From: Chromobotia macracanthus
Taxonomy: Eukaryota > Chordata > Actinopteri > Cypriniformes > Botiidae
Reading direction: 5' to 3'
Assembly (NCBI GenBank): GCA_036877525.1
Contig: JAZGTH010000035.1
Span: 3,586,501-3,650,500, forward strand
Length of the DNA: 64,000 bases
Both the position numbers and the translations under genes were made by a program. The notes below the pieces were generated by a model. The model did no database searches and was not told where the DNA came from. It saw only the letters and a list, made by a program, of their open reading frames with translations. This document shows positions 36,101 through 50,800 of this stretch, in pieces (within the stretch, counting starts at the first letter, position 1; every line of letters begins with the position of its first letter).

Positions 36101-39100
36101 TCTGGATATTGAGATGAAACATTACTGTCTCAGTACAGAAAGCCAGATACTGGCCACAAAATATTCCATTTAATTCAATAAAAATGTATTTCTGTAGCAC
36201 AATTTTTGCATTGTTGCATGTCAGCTTTTACATAACACATTTTTTTGTTAACACATTAACAAAACATAGAAATAAGGAAAGAATAATAGAAAACAGGACA
36301 TTTTTTATGTACATATGACGTACAGAATATATGGTATTATTGCATTTTTTTTTTTAATTATGTACATAGAATTACAAACTGTAAAAATAATTGTCTAAAG
36401 CATTATACATTTTAAAGCAAACACGTGTCTTAATTTATTGGCACACTTCATACATGCATGTGTGGGAAAATTACAGATCTCTAAATACATACTGTTAAAT
36501 CTACGTATAGTTACTTGGCCCAGATTCATCATCAGGGCATATGACTAAACAAATCTGCACATGTGTTTGCTGTGCTTGGCCCTGTAATTACTGTGTGTAA
36601 TTGTTCTGCCTGCTGATTCAGTTCTTATGGTTGTTCCTCAGAACCTGCGAGAAGCTCAGGTGTTCAGTCTGGTGGCGGAGCGCAGGAGAAAGTTTCAGGA
36701 GATCATAAACCGCAGCAACCATGAAGCCAGTCAGGCGGTGCGGCCCAAGTCCTCGTCCTCTCGCTGGCTGCCACCGGGCTCACCGCCACAGCTGGTCACA
36801 GAGATCCTGGAGATCCGTGAGAGCATGCTGTCATTGCTGGTCAAGCTGCACCAGAAACTGTCTGCCAAGCAGAACTCTCTGTCTCTCAGCTGGCTGGCCG
36901 AGGTAGATCTGGCCCAACACGCACATGGAGATGGAATAACAGCTATCGAAAGAATTCTGGCGAAAGCTGCTGCACGCAGTCGGCACAGCAACAGATGCCT
37001 CCAGGATATCTGTGGGAAAGTCTGTCCACCTATACCACCCAAGAAAAACAGTCCTGTAGATAAGAAGAGTATGGACAAAGAAGAGAGGTGTGTGTGTGTG
37101 TGGCTTTAGGAGTCGTTTACATGTCACATCTCAACACACAAATAAAATGCACAATAAAATCTCAAATACACAATAATAGCCTGTTAAAAAGTCTGTTAAA
37201 AAGTGGAAAAAAGTGAAAGTGACATTTGTCAGATATCGAAGCCAATACCCGAAATGTGACCTCTATATTTAACCCAACACTGGGGAGGAGTGAACACACA
37301 CACCTTCTGATTACATGCCACAACTGCTCAATAGAGTATGCAGTTATTATATTCCAGTTTATCCAACACATAATAATTACTCTAGTCTTCTGTGCTTGTA
37401 TCAAGTTTGAAAAGAAAACTCTTATTACCCTTCTTTGCTATTGGCATTATAATATTCTCATAACAGACAAAATAGTATAAATTTATGATAGTGGCCATTT
37501 TATTGGTTAAGATGAAAATAATGCAAGCCAAAATTCCACTGGTGTAACATGATCTAGTGCATCCTTAAATCAGGCATCAGATACAGACTGATTACAGCTG
37601 TCAACATTTCGCTTTCATTTTATTAGCACCCATCATCAGACCCTTCGTGTTGTGAAATGTAGAAAAATTTTCATCTACAAGTTTCATCAATAGTCATAGT
37701 CATAGTTCATCATTTAGATTTTCCTTTCATCTTAGTTGTTTTTATTAACTCTCATTGGTTGTTTCTGGCAGGCGTCAGAGAGCCAGAGAGAGACAGCAGA
37801 AGCTCCTGGCTGAGTTTGCCTCCAGGCAGAAGAGCTTCATGGAAACAGCCATGGATGTTGGTGAGACTTTTAATTAATTAGCAGATGATCAGTTTTAGAT
37901 TAATTTGATTTTCAGTCTGACATGTCTGGTCTGATGATACAGTATTTGCTTTAGTCTGATGTTCTGTGTTTAAGGCTTGTGGAGTTACTTGCATGTTCCA
38001 TGTGCCTCTCACCTAGCAGTATTTCAAGGGACAAAACAACTGGAAAACACCCCTAGAAATCTTTTTCAGAGTCTGACAGGTTGTAATGTAAGCAGGTTGG
38101 TGATTGTTGTTTTTTGGTAAAGAATAAAATATTAAAGGGTAGACTTGACAGTATAACATGCTTAATAGCAAATTACCTTTACAATTACTGCATTCTTGCA
38201 AGATGAAACTGTGAGCAGTAATGTCATTCTTTGAAGGAAGGTGACAAGAGCTGCGTCTGTCTCCTGCACGCTCCCCCAGGTCCTGTTAGCAGAACCCGTG
38301 TGCGTCTGTCAGGGCTGTTTCTGGGTGTGTTCTGGTACACCAGAGTGATATTGCTTCTGTGGATATGCCGACACAGAACATGTTGACAGTGTTAAAGACA
38401 TGAGTGATAAGACATTAGTACAGCCCTACTGTAACTTTCAGTAAATTTCTATAGTGCTTTTTACAGTTTTGCATTGTTCCAAAACAGCTTAAGAACAAAC
38501 AGTGGAGACATAAAAGAACAGTACAGAGATAATAAGAACAAAAACAATACAATTTTAAAATATATATTATATACATATACTATAAAATCCACATTATTAA
38601 ACAGAAAAGAGTATATGTTTTATTTGTACATTAGCATTACTAACTGTAAAAAAAAATTATAAGATTGTAGTGAGAATATATAATATGGTAATACACGGTA
38701 CAATATAGTTGGCACAGTCAAAGTCATATTCTTCACGACTGACATATTTGTAAACATCAAACGTTCACAAATCAAATAGCACCCTCAGATTTATTGTGAC
38801 AATCATATCAATGACATTTTCATACTAATTACAGCTATGCGTGAGCTGGAATAATGAGATAAATTGGTCAAATTTCAGAGTATCTGTCCATATGCTTATG
38901 TGATTCAATAAAACATTACTACAGATCCTGTAGCTCAACTGGTAGAGCTTTGTGTTAGCAATGCATCCGTCCTTGGTAGAGTTGAAAATTCTAAGCAATT
39001 TAACGATTCTAGTCCTGAGTCTGGTTCCACTAACAATTCTTTTAGTAAATCCGTTGACTACGTGCCATTAGGAATTGTATAGTACAATCAATGCTATTAA

Positions 39101-42100
39101 ATTGCTATTGCTATAAACAAACCAAATACATTATGCAAATTAGGAAAGTCAGGAAAAGTCTTAAATCCCAATGTAGTAGTTCACTGCTGATGCTAACTAG
39201 TCAAACCCTGGCCCGGTGTTTGCAGCCCCCAGAACCTGAACAAGAGAGCTGACAGTAAAATACAGTTTATATTAATGTCTGCTATAGTGCCTCTTGTGGT
39301 GTGAATTGCATGCTTTATGTCATCACAAACATTTTTAGGCACATGAGCAGACAACTGGGAATTTATCTCAGAAAATGGGTTTGTTTGGATACTGACCTTC
39401 ACAAACAACAGAATAGTCTTCCCTTTGCACATACTGCACGTATAAGGTATGTTTACACTACATTAGCCCTGTTGTTACTGATTTTAATGCATGACTGCTT
39501 GAATCTTCATTAACTTTATTTTACCTAGTAGAGGGCAAATATGTAATTCAGGTCCAAATTACATAACTAATTAAGTTTTGCCAATCTACTGTGCTCATTA
39601 CTCATGTACAGTTATTGGATTTCTACCTTTTTTCTCTTAAGTTGTCATGTTTGGCTTCAGTTTGTTCAGTTGATATAAACTAACAATAAAAAGTACTTTT
39701 GTTTGTTCAGGTTAGTTCATTGTGCGTGTTATCCAAGATAGTTAACAAATGTAACCTTGTTTTTTTTATTGCCTTTTTTTGGCAATTACAGGGATAGTTC
39801 AAAATAATAATAACAATAATACAACAAAGTCGAAACAATGTAGAAAATGCATACAGTTGGATATCACAGACATTACACAGATTATATAACTGAAATGGAA
39901 AAAAATAAATAAAAAGGGGGGAGCAGGGGGGTCACTCAACTTCACCTCTATCCTTCCATGCTAGATTTTTTATTCCCAAGGATAACGTATGTTCTGCCTT
40001 TATACCTAGAAATTTAAGAAAGGGGTCTCAAATCTTTTGAAATTTAAAGGGCTTATCTCTTAGTACTGTGGAATAGGCTGCATTAGGGATAAGTCCCTTT
40101 GCGATACTTATCCACTGGGCCACCAAAGGAGTTATGTCCGTTATCCATTGCAACAAAATACATTTACGAGCACAATGTAGCAATATTTGCAAGAGCTGAG
40201 TACCTTTAAAACCATAAGGGAGTTCCTGTGTAAGACCCAATAGGCGGATCTTAGGTCCTAACTGCAGAGAGCAGGAGAAAATCTTATCCAGTTTTAAGAA
40301 AACACCTGACCAGAAATGTTGGACCTTGAGACACTCCCAAAAGCAGTGTATGAGAGTTCCCTCAGCAGTCTTGCATTTATTGCAAAAGCTGGATAGATTG
40401 AGATTAATTTTGTGCCTGAGTACTGGAGTATTATGTAACCTGTGCAATATTTTAAACCACATTTCCCAGGATGCATTATCTGCCAGGCTTTGAGGGTGTT
40501 TCACATGCTGCTTTCCAGTCTGCTTCATGTATTTCCTCCCTAATATCCATTTCCCACAAACCCCTGACTTTATCCGAATTGTCCTTGTTTAAACTTATAA
40601 GTATATTATAAAAATGACTAAGTGCTGACTGGGAAGACAGCAGTTTTTTCAGCTGTGTCTCCAATGTAGACAGACCAATACCACTTGGGTGATCCTTTAA
40701 TTTTTTCGGCACAAAACTGGTAAATGAAAGTTGCAACTGCGCTGTGTAATTGTCTTAAGGCTCTACTAGGCAGCAAAACAGGGATCATCTGGAAGAGGTA
40801 TAACATACGAGGTACAATATTCATCTTGACAAGGTGAATACGTCCTAGCAGTGATAATGGCAAACTACACCATCTATGCAGATCGTTAATAATAAATCGG
40901 ATAACTGGATTAAAATTTAATTTATGAAGGCGATACAGTTTAGATGAGACCTTTATTCCTAGATATGTAAACCCAGCAGGAGACCACTTAAACGGCAAAG
41001 GAATCAGCAAATTTGGAAACGAGGCATCACAAAGAGGCATTCCCTCTGATTTTGCAAAATTATTTTGTATCCGGAGACCCCACCGAAATTAGAGATTCAA
41101 TCTATTATTTTGGTAGAATTCTGTGGTAAGTCTAAATAAATTAATACATCCTTGGCATAAAGTGATATTTTGTGGATCTTTTTCCCCAAGAAAACCCCTT
41201 TAATGCCAGAATCTTCTCTAATAACAATTGCTAGCCCAATTTAAACCGAATTTACAAAAGTATTCCCCAAACTAAATCTATCTAATACTGAAAGTAAATA
41301 CGGCCACTCAACCCTATCAAATGCCTTCTCAGTGTGTAATGAAATGACTATACCCCCTTTTGCGTAAAGATCTGAATGATTAATAATTTTAAGTAACCGC
41401 CTGATATTATGGGATGAAGGTCACCTCTTAATAAGCCAGTCTGATCTATATTAATAATCCTAGGCAGCACCAACTCCAGTGGCTAGAAACTTTGCTAGTA
41501 TTTTAAAATCTACATTAAGCAACGAGATTGTACGAGTACTGCATTATATCACGCATAAAGGCAACCAGAGAGTCTTTAAATTTCTTAAATTCTGCTGTGA
41601 AGCCATCTGGCCCTGGTGCCTTCCCATTAGCCAGTTCCCTAATACAGTTAAACATTTCACTGATTTCAATTGGCCTATTGAGAGCCTGTCTTTGCTCTTC
41701 AGACAATGTTGGAATAGATAGATTAGTGAAAAACTTTTCTAATAATTCACCATGATTTGGCTCCAGTTGGGAGGTATAAAGTTTCTCATAAAATGCCCTG
41801 AAAACTCTGTTGATTGATTCATTGTCATGACATAAATCCCCAGCATTGTCTTTAATGGTGGAGATTATCTGAGCCTGAGAGCATCGGCGTAGGGGATTGG
41901 CAAGATGCTTACTTTATTTGCAAATTCATACATTCGTTCACATTTTATGAAAAATAATTTTTTCTCTGCCTTTTTTTGTGAGAATAGCTTCAAGGGATAT
42001 TTGTATAGTTTCAATTTCTGCAAATAATTCATCAGAAGGGGATGTATTATATCTAGAATGAAGATCATGGAGCTTCATTTCCAGATTTCTTTGATCTGCT

Positions 42101-45100
42101 AAGCTTTTCTTTTTCAAGCTTGATACATATGAAATAATTAACCCCCTGATACGCTTTTGCAATGTCCTATAACAGATTGGGAGAAATCCTGGGGGTTTTA
42201 TTGTCTATGAAGAACAATTTAATTTCTTTCTTTAGGTAGGTTTCAAAATCTGGATCAAAGGCAAGCCAGGAGGGAAAGCTCCACATACCCTGATGACATT
42301 TGCATTAGAGATGGATAAATTAAGAAATATAGCCGCATGATCAGATATGACAATATTACAAATTTTGCAATTCAGTGTATTATGAAGTCTTTGGGGGAAA
42401 AAATGTAGTCTTTTCTACTGCTGGTTTTGTGTACTCCTGAAAAGAAAGTATATTCCCTCTCCCCAGGGTGTAGAACCCGCCACGTATCTACCCAGCCTAA
42501 TTCCTGGCATGTCTTAACCAGGGCACAGGCCCTGCCAGAGCGTCCACCCTTCAGCAGAACAGATTTATCTAATTCAGGTGAAAGAATGCAATTGAAATCA
42601 CCAGCAATTAGACTGTGCTCACACTGCAATTCAGTGAATTTACAAAAGATTTGTGTAATAAAATCATTAGACTGAATGGGGGGTATATATACCTTCATTA
42701 ATATCACAATAACACATATCGACCTGAGTTATCATGAACGTTTACATTTGAGAGAGGGAGATGTTTATGAATAAGAATAAGCCACTCCCCTACTCTTACT
42801 AGTAAATGATGAGCAAAACACTTGCCCAACTCGGTCTCGCTTCAGCTTGGCGTGTTCATTCACCGTCAAGTGTGTCTCCTGTAAACAAGCAATATGAACT
42901 TTTTCAGATAATTCAGAATTTTTTTTTTAATAGGATTCTGAACCCCCTTTACTTTCCAACTACAAAGTTTCAATTTCAGATTAATCGTGGATGTAGCAGT
43001 CATGTAAAATTTTAACAACAGGCATGTTATCCTGTATTCAAAACACCGTGGAGATAGGTAGCATTATATTGTGAGGAATGAGTAAATTAACTCCATCAGA
43101 CCCAAAGGAATTAGAGAAAGTTGAGTTAACATGATAAAAATGATAGAACAAAAGTAAATTACCCTGCATGCCAAACAAAAAATTAGAACTATTTACATAC
43201 ATAAAAACAAAAACATTTGTGTAAGTCAAAGAGCGGAGCTTGACGCCGGTCTGTTTCGTATTTGAAATTCATGGGTAAACAGACCCATGTTCAAAAGAAA
43301 CCTTACAAGACCGAGAGGTACAACAAATAACAGGTTTAAACACAAGGAGATATGCAAGTATTGCATAAGTACTTAGAAGTATGCACTAGTAATAGAGGTG
43401 ACTTGAAAAAAAAACATTTTGTTAAATGTTCGTACCTTATTTCCAGTGGATAATCAAACTTCCTTGCATGCAAAAACAATCGGATCCTTTAAAAAACTGG
43501 TGGACTAGATTTTAAAGTCATTCAGGCACTTCAAGACAATCTGCATCAGCCTGAGTGGAAGTCAGGGCAGGCAAACTAGAAAGAAAATCCTCCACGTTGC
43601 TCGGCTGTTTAAAGAACTTGGCGCCTTCATATTGCACTCTGAGGACCACTGGATAGGTCATTGAGAAGCCCAGTCCTTTCTCGCAGAGACGTTTTTTGAC
43701 TGCACCAATTGCTGCTGAGAAATCCTCATAAATGGAGATGACATGCTGCTTCTGCAGCAGTTTTCTAGCAGCTCACGCAGCTTGTAATATGCGCACTTTA
43801 TCCTGAAAATTGTAAAGCTTCAGCATCACAGTGCGCGTCCTCTCACCTGGAGCAGTTTGGCGCATCAGGATGCGGTGCACACGTTCTATTTTGAGTTGTC
43901 AATGTTTGCAGTCAATATTCAGCAGACTGAGAAGCCAAGATTTAATAAACAGAACAGGGTTGGTACCTTCCTCTCCCTCAGGTAGGCCGATTATTCTGAT
44001 GTTGTACCTCCTGCTTCTATTCTTGTCATCTATTTTGTCCAAAGTTGTTTCAAGGGTCACCAACATCTTGACCAAGTCTGCATTATCTTTGACAACTGTG
44101 TCTTCCATTCTTGAAATACGCGGTTTTTCACCTCTGCTTCTAACTTGTTAATAATAATTTAGAGGTTGTTTAGAAAATAATTTATACATAATTTATACAT
44201 AAAGTGCACAAGTGTACACGTGCAGACAGCACAAGACAATGTCTTCTGTACAATGACTTCTGGGGCAGACAATGGACATGGTATGTCCCAGTGCAGTGCC
44301 GATCAGCACACAGTTCTGTTCCAGAGTGGTCCTGGTGAAATAAAGATGTAAGTGTTAACATAAGTGTAAACAACCACTATGTGCAGTATAAATATTTAGC
44401 AGCAAAAGTATTACAGCAGCAAAAAGTATTTAATATGTGCAAAAAATTGCAGGGTGGAGGATAAACAGTTGTGTGTGTATGGATGTGTGTGTTCCTTCAG
44501 CTCCAGTTCTATGTATTGAGGAGTCTGATAGCATGGTGGAAGAAACTATTGAATAGCATTCGGGCCCTCACAACCAGGCTTTGGTACCGTTTACCAGACT
44601 GCAGGAGGGTAAAGAGCGTTTGAGAGGCCTATGAATGGTTTATTGATTTTATGTGTTTGTTAGAGCCACCTGAATCAGATGTAGTGATGGATGTGGGCTT
44701 GTCAGAACCTATGGACTCCGAGGCTCTGTATGAGTGTGTGATCTGTGGTCAGAGTGGACCATCTACTGAAGACAGACCCACGGGACTGGTGGTACTGCTG
44801 CAGGCTTCTTCAGGTATCACACACCTCTCATATAACAACGCAGGGCAGATCTTTCTGGAACCATATGACAATGGCATCCTGACAATGATAATGCTGTGAC
44901 TGGCCGATGGCACCACAGAATTGTGCACCGTCATTGCTTATTATTCTTGTATCGGCAGTGACATCATAGCAGATGGGGAAAAAAAAAAAATCATTTTACA
45001 CTTTTAAAAAGGTAAATGTATCCTAACATAATGTTTGTATTACAGTATAGCAGTGTAGCATTACTGGTTAAGATTCTTGTGGTATGGGTCAGTGGAGCTC

Positions 45101-47726
45101 TGTAACTGTGGATGAAAACCACACACAGCTCTGAGTTCACCTACTTTGCTGTACTTGTTTTTTAATTGCTAAATTTAATTGCTTCATTTAAGTGTTGAGA
45201 CCACTCATCAGGTAGGACTGCACCAGTGATATGATGCCTTTGTTATTATTATTAATGATCACATTACATTTTATGGTTATATTCATAAATGTAAATGTTA
45301 GAAAGTGCCATGAATATTTAAATATTGCATATTCTGACAAGCGAGTCAACCTTTACTAACTTTGACTTTAATGAACAAGTGCCGGTGGGTGCATGCACAT
45401 CAAACAAAGCAGAGTAGTAAAGAAGTGCAATAATTCCGACTAAATAAAGATTTTGCTAGAATAGTTTTGTTAGAAATTAAGAAATTTTAGGTTTAAAATT
45501 ATTAAAAAAAACATGAGTAATGGTATTTATGAGAACAGTAACAGAAAAAACAATATTGGAATAACCTTTTCATGTAATATAAATGTTCATATGAGTGAAA
45601 TTGTTTTTCATTACTCATTACAAGCTAATATTTTGTGTTAACAATTTCTACTTTTAGTTTATAGGTTTGGAATGTAACGTCTGTGTTTTAAGATGTTTTC
45701 TTTTCTTGTAATGTGGGAGGTATTATAACATAGGCTTTGTTACACATTGTTTGGAGGACAGCATTGAGCAGAATGTAGAAATAACAATGTTTAAAATAAT
45801 GGATTAAAACAATTTTTTTATTAAAATTTATATGATGATTAAGTTTTTTATTAAATTGATTATTTGAAAATAATCAACAGATTATTAATCGGTTATCAGA
45901 ATATTCGGGGCAGTTATTAACCACATGATTTTCATTCATAAAGAGTATGTGCATGTTGCAGTGTTGGGACACCGCTGTCGTGGTGACACGCCGAAACAAT
46001 TGCCTACTACAGATGAAGAACATATCTATCCCGAGGACACGTGTGGAGCAACCCATGATGTTAGACTATCTCTTATGCAACGCTACTTTAATGATGTATG
46101 TTCTTATATAAACACATTCACACACTCTTGATAATACACACCTTCTTTTACGTTTTCTCTGGTTTTCTCACATTTTCTTGTTTTACTTTCATACTGAATT
46201 ATATCTGTTAAAGAATCTTTTGCAATATTTTCTTACAAAAAATGATTGTAAACACAAATTCAGAATTATTCACACTTCTAACTGACTTCCTTAATGAAGA
46301 GCTTTTTCTTTAGTCTTTGTAAATGTACATGTATACATGTATACTATGTGGATTGTTTTGTTTATTTTGATGTGTTATTAATTCCCCAGAGTTCCTGTCT
46401 GCAGTCTGTGTCTGTTGGTTGGGACGGTGGTGTTTATGTGCAGACATGTGGCCACACCTTACATATAGACTGTCACAAATCATATATGGAATCCTTAAGG
46501 GTGAGAGACAGTCATGTCTTTATACTAAAGACTGCACTGATTTATAAAGAGCATTATTGCTTGAGATTAATACAAAGATCCTTAGCAATTCTGAGGCTTA
46601 GCAATCCTTTTAAACTCATTAATTATAAGCACCCAAAATCTTACAGGCCACCTCACATTTCAGCAATTGTTTTAACCTAACAGATGATACTAGAATAATT
46701 CCATCTGATGTAAAGTTCAGATTTATCTGGAGTCTTTCTGTCTGGATTTTGACTTAAAGCGCATATTCAGTATTTTGTGTTCACACACAAAATTCAGCAA
46801 TATTTCAAACCTGTATACATAATTTATGAAAATGTCCAACAGCGGCTAAGCCCCTGTGAACCACAAACCCCAGACTGATGGACCTGCCATCACTAACTAT
46901 TACACATAAGAATGTTTGATTCTGTAGACATCTAACCATCTCTGTTGAAAATTGAGCTTTAGCAATAATATTTTGTTTTGCTTTCTATTGTTTTACTTTG
47001 ATGCACAAGCTGATATGTTTAACAGTGCTTTGGATCATGTTTGAATATGTCAGTGTATTCCAGATAAGTCCTTGGCCTATTCGTTTTGTAAATAAAGAAA
47101 AAAATGAGTGGGGAAGACAGATGTAAGCTGTTTAGATCTGCCAGCAGCTGCTCATCTATCATTGAGGGTTTTTTTTTACTGAATCTTTGAACGAGACGTG
47201 TTTATGCTATGACCAGACATTGAAACTCAAAGGCAAGGTTGTGGAGGTTAAGTAGCACAGGCCCTTAAACTCCAGAGTTATCAGCACTTAAATTCTCAGA
47301 CGATAAATCCACTTCAAAGGCTTTCTAACATACTATGTATTTTGCCCAAAAACTTCAAAAGATTTAAAATCCTGTTTATAAGCTGCAGGTTTATTGGCTA
47401 TGATTTATTATGATAAAATGAAAAATGATTTATTATTAGTGACAATTTTATCAGTGTGTTGGCAACCACCTACAATCATTGCAGTGAGTTTTTCACAGCC
47501 ACATACCATTCACTTTTACCAAAAATATTCAAATCTAGTTTTCTGAATGAGCTACCACTTTGTTGAACACTGGACTCTTCAATTTCATATTTACTTCACC
47601 CTAAATGTCACAGAAAATGGCAAACTGTGGTTGGTTGCTTTAAATTTAAGTCAGATGGTTATTTCTTGGCCAGAAAGTGGTTCTTGGCCAGAAAGAGCTA
47701 CAATGTAGACCAGGCTCTCAAAAATG

Positions 47727-47818
<92 letters not shown>

Positions 47819-50800
47819 GTTTTTGAAAAAGAAACTTAATCAAACACTTTGTAAATGACTCTTTCATTCCTCAGAATGATCAGGTTCTGCAAGGCTTTTC
47901 AGTGGATAAGGGTGAGTTCACCTGCCCGTTGTGTCGTCAGTTCGCCAATAGTGTTTTACCCTGTCGGCCTGGGTGGGGCACCGAGACGGGCAGCTGGTAT
48001 GCACCTAGCAGCAAGAGCATGACCATACTGGTGAAGGAAGTGGAGGACCTTCAGGAGCAGCTGGGCATTTTCCCAGTAAGCACCAGCGTAAAGCAGAGAC
48101 ATCTTATACTGGTATTTATTAGAGCACTCGCCCCTGACCGCGTTTTTGTTTTGATCTGATTCATCGTGTCCCGCCAAACGTTGCCTTGACTTTAACAAAC
48201 AAACACAACAAGAGTCTTGCATGTTAGGAATAAAGTTGTATAGACTTTGAAAAACTCTAAAACTGCACAGACCATTTTATATCAGATGTGTTTTGTGAAT
48301 GTCTCTATCCAGGCAGAGTCAAACCTCAGTAAAGAGATGGAGTCAGTTATTAAAGACATCAAAAACACCACACAGAAGAAATACATGGATTATGGGAAGA
48401 ACCCAGGGTCACCTGATAATGACTTCTTGTTTATGTACTCTGTGGCCAGGTGAGAAACACACTTTATTAATGCATTGTGTATTTGATATAGAGAGATCTT
48501 ATATATAAGATATGGTTGAGAAGCAAGTTGTAAACACCAAATATGGTAATGATGTTGTTAACAGAATAGTAAATGGAAAGACAGTATGAAATATTTAAAT
48601 TTCTCATCCTAATTGTTTTTCATGTACTGTAAAAGCAGCAGTATTTGAATTGCATTTAGTTAATGTGCAACGAAGGTCATGATCTGTTTTTGCCTCCTTA
48701 CGTTTCTGGTCCACTACAAGAACTGTAGTCCACGGTCAGCAGTCATGGTCTCTTGGTTACATATAATTCCAGACATTTGCTATTGCAAATTATTCGAATG
48801 TCCTGCGTTATAGATAAGCTGGCCACTGTTTGATGTTATTAGTGCATTTAGGGTTTTTTCGAAAAGAGATTCTTTAGCATTTCAGCTGTCATTTACAGTG
48901 TAATGTTTCCTGCAGTAGTTGTGTGTGTTATTTGTACTGTATTTTCAGCCGCATTGACTCTGGCAATGAAAGTTTATTGACTGAGCTTTTGTAGCCTGTT
49001 CTCACAACAGACACTTTGCCACATGGACTAAACATTTAATGAACATTATATCTCTTTTATATTATATCTGTTGTTTTCCCTGTCTCCCTGAATCATTCTT
49101 CCTGCAGTTTCTTGTAAAAATATGAGCAAACAAATGAAATAATGCTCTTTCATTTTCTGTACGTTTGCCTGTTGTTTTTTGTGCTTGTGTTGTTTTTTAT
49201 TTGTTTATTTTTCATCTTTTTCATTCATTCATGCCTGTCATTATTTTGTTTTCTTGTTTTTTTAGTTCAGTTCTTTATTTGTCCATTGTTTCTTGATTGT
49301 TTGTTCACTTTGATGCTTTTCCATATTTCATTCATCATTCATTTGTTTGAAGACCTTAATAATCTTGATTACACAAAATAGTCTAGTAAATACACAAATT
49401 ATGTACTATCCATTTCTATATCAATGCACCTAAATACCTTATATCCTAAAACATTACAAATGGCTTTTGTAATAATACAGGCTGTAGTTGAAGTCTTACT
49501 GACCCATGTGATCTGTGTAATTCTTTTGATTGATTTGTTCATTTATTAAAGGGTCCTGATTATGTTTTTGGGGTGCACTACAATAGGTGTTCATGCTTTG
49601 TTTTTCAAAAAAAACATTATTTTTCACAATTTACCTTTTCTACACCACTGTTTCCATTCTCATAAAAAGGGGCTGTGTTCTAAGAAGCCCCTCCCTCAGA
49701 ATTACATCATGTGTTCAGACTGGTTAGCTGGCCCAGTGTGTTTTTATTGGCTGACTACCTTGTGCACATTGTCCAGAACTGTCACGGGCAGTATATTCAA
49801 ATGACATCCTGAAATGAGGATGAAGAAAGCTGTAGTTCCTTTCAGCTATTTATTGTAATTCTCTTTGTAGTGAACTTTGTGTATTGAAACTTGGTATGTA
49901 TTGTTTATGCTCAAACAGCAAAATTACACACTAAATTTAAAAAAGTGAAAGTGCATAACAGGACCCTCTTTAATATATGTGCACGCGTTTTGCTGAATAA
50001 TGATTTTGCTGCATTATCATGATCTGGGTCCTCTGAGTATTTTAGAAACTTCTCCCTGAGGACTGGCAAAACCCCTGACTCTTTCTCCCTGTTCTGAATG
50101 TGTGTTCATATGTTCTCTCTGTCACAGGACAAATCTGGAGTTAGAGTTGGTTCATCGTGGAGGGAATCTGTGTAGTGGAGGGGCCAGTGCTGCAGCCAAA
50201 CGCTCCTGTATTAGTGAGTCTATCACACACACACACACACACAAAAGATATACATACTGTACTGTACATACTGTAAACTGCCCTTCAAACACACACACTT
50301 GAGACCTGCCATAGTTTGTCATGCACCTGGTTTAAATCATGGAAACACTTCTTCAGTGTGTTACATTTATATAATACTCGGTCACAATCGTGTGCAAGGT
50401 GATGGATCTCCAAAGCTGACTGAGACATCAGTGTCATAAATCTGGCCATCCTGACAAGATCGGTCATTAACTGCCCATTTGACCAGCTGAAATCTAGTGA
50501 CATGATCTACCTTATTAGTGCAGGTTTTCTTTTTAATGACTTACTAAGAATTATAAGTAGTGATTTGAATATTTTATAATTTGTCTGATACCATATGATG
50601 TGACGTTTTGCAATGCTGTTCACAATACCGGTTCAGATATAAATGTTTTGATTGTTCAGAAATAATACTTTTGTTTCTGTTTTTATATTATTTTTATTTT
50701 GTTTATTTAATTAATATTATGAGGTGTGTGTGTGTTTGTGTGTGTATCTGTGTATGTAGGTGCGCAAGCTCTATGGGCTTTTGAAAAATCCTGTTAGTAG

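Larger units (their letters stand above)
39760..44150 (-). mobile_element. L1-type LINE, near full-length but mutated, antisense in intron 24
   Basis: On the minus strand, in order: ORF1 (about 44110-43500), ORF2 with endonuclease (about 43003-42372), reverse transcriptase (about 41900-41000) and C-terminal region (to 40028), then a short 3' end near 39760-39900 with T-rich + strand sequence (antisense A-rich tail). The order and motifs are those of vertebrate L1 elements of fish. Every ORF is split by frame changes, so this copy is inactive. Exact ends and target duplication were not determined. Confidence 0.75.
44814..47874. other. ubr3: ubr3 introns 25-27 (exons 26 and 27 excluded)
   Basis: AT-rich intron sequence. 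Only the AT microsatellite at 47733-47815 stands out. ORFs at 46294 and 47627 are exon read-through or simple-repeat artefacts. Confidence 0.4.

Noticed and set aside
38937..39000. Possible tRNA gene
   Set aside because: Only the A-box region is tRNA-like; the anticodon arm and B box are not present.
47627..47839. ORF with alternating Ile-Tyr
   Set aside because: Product of the AT microsatellite.
49142..49381. Phe/Leu-rich 79-codon ORF
   Set aside because: T-rich intron sequence; no start context, motif or splice support.
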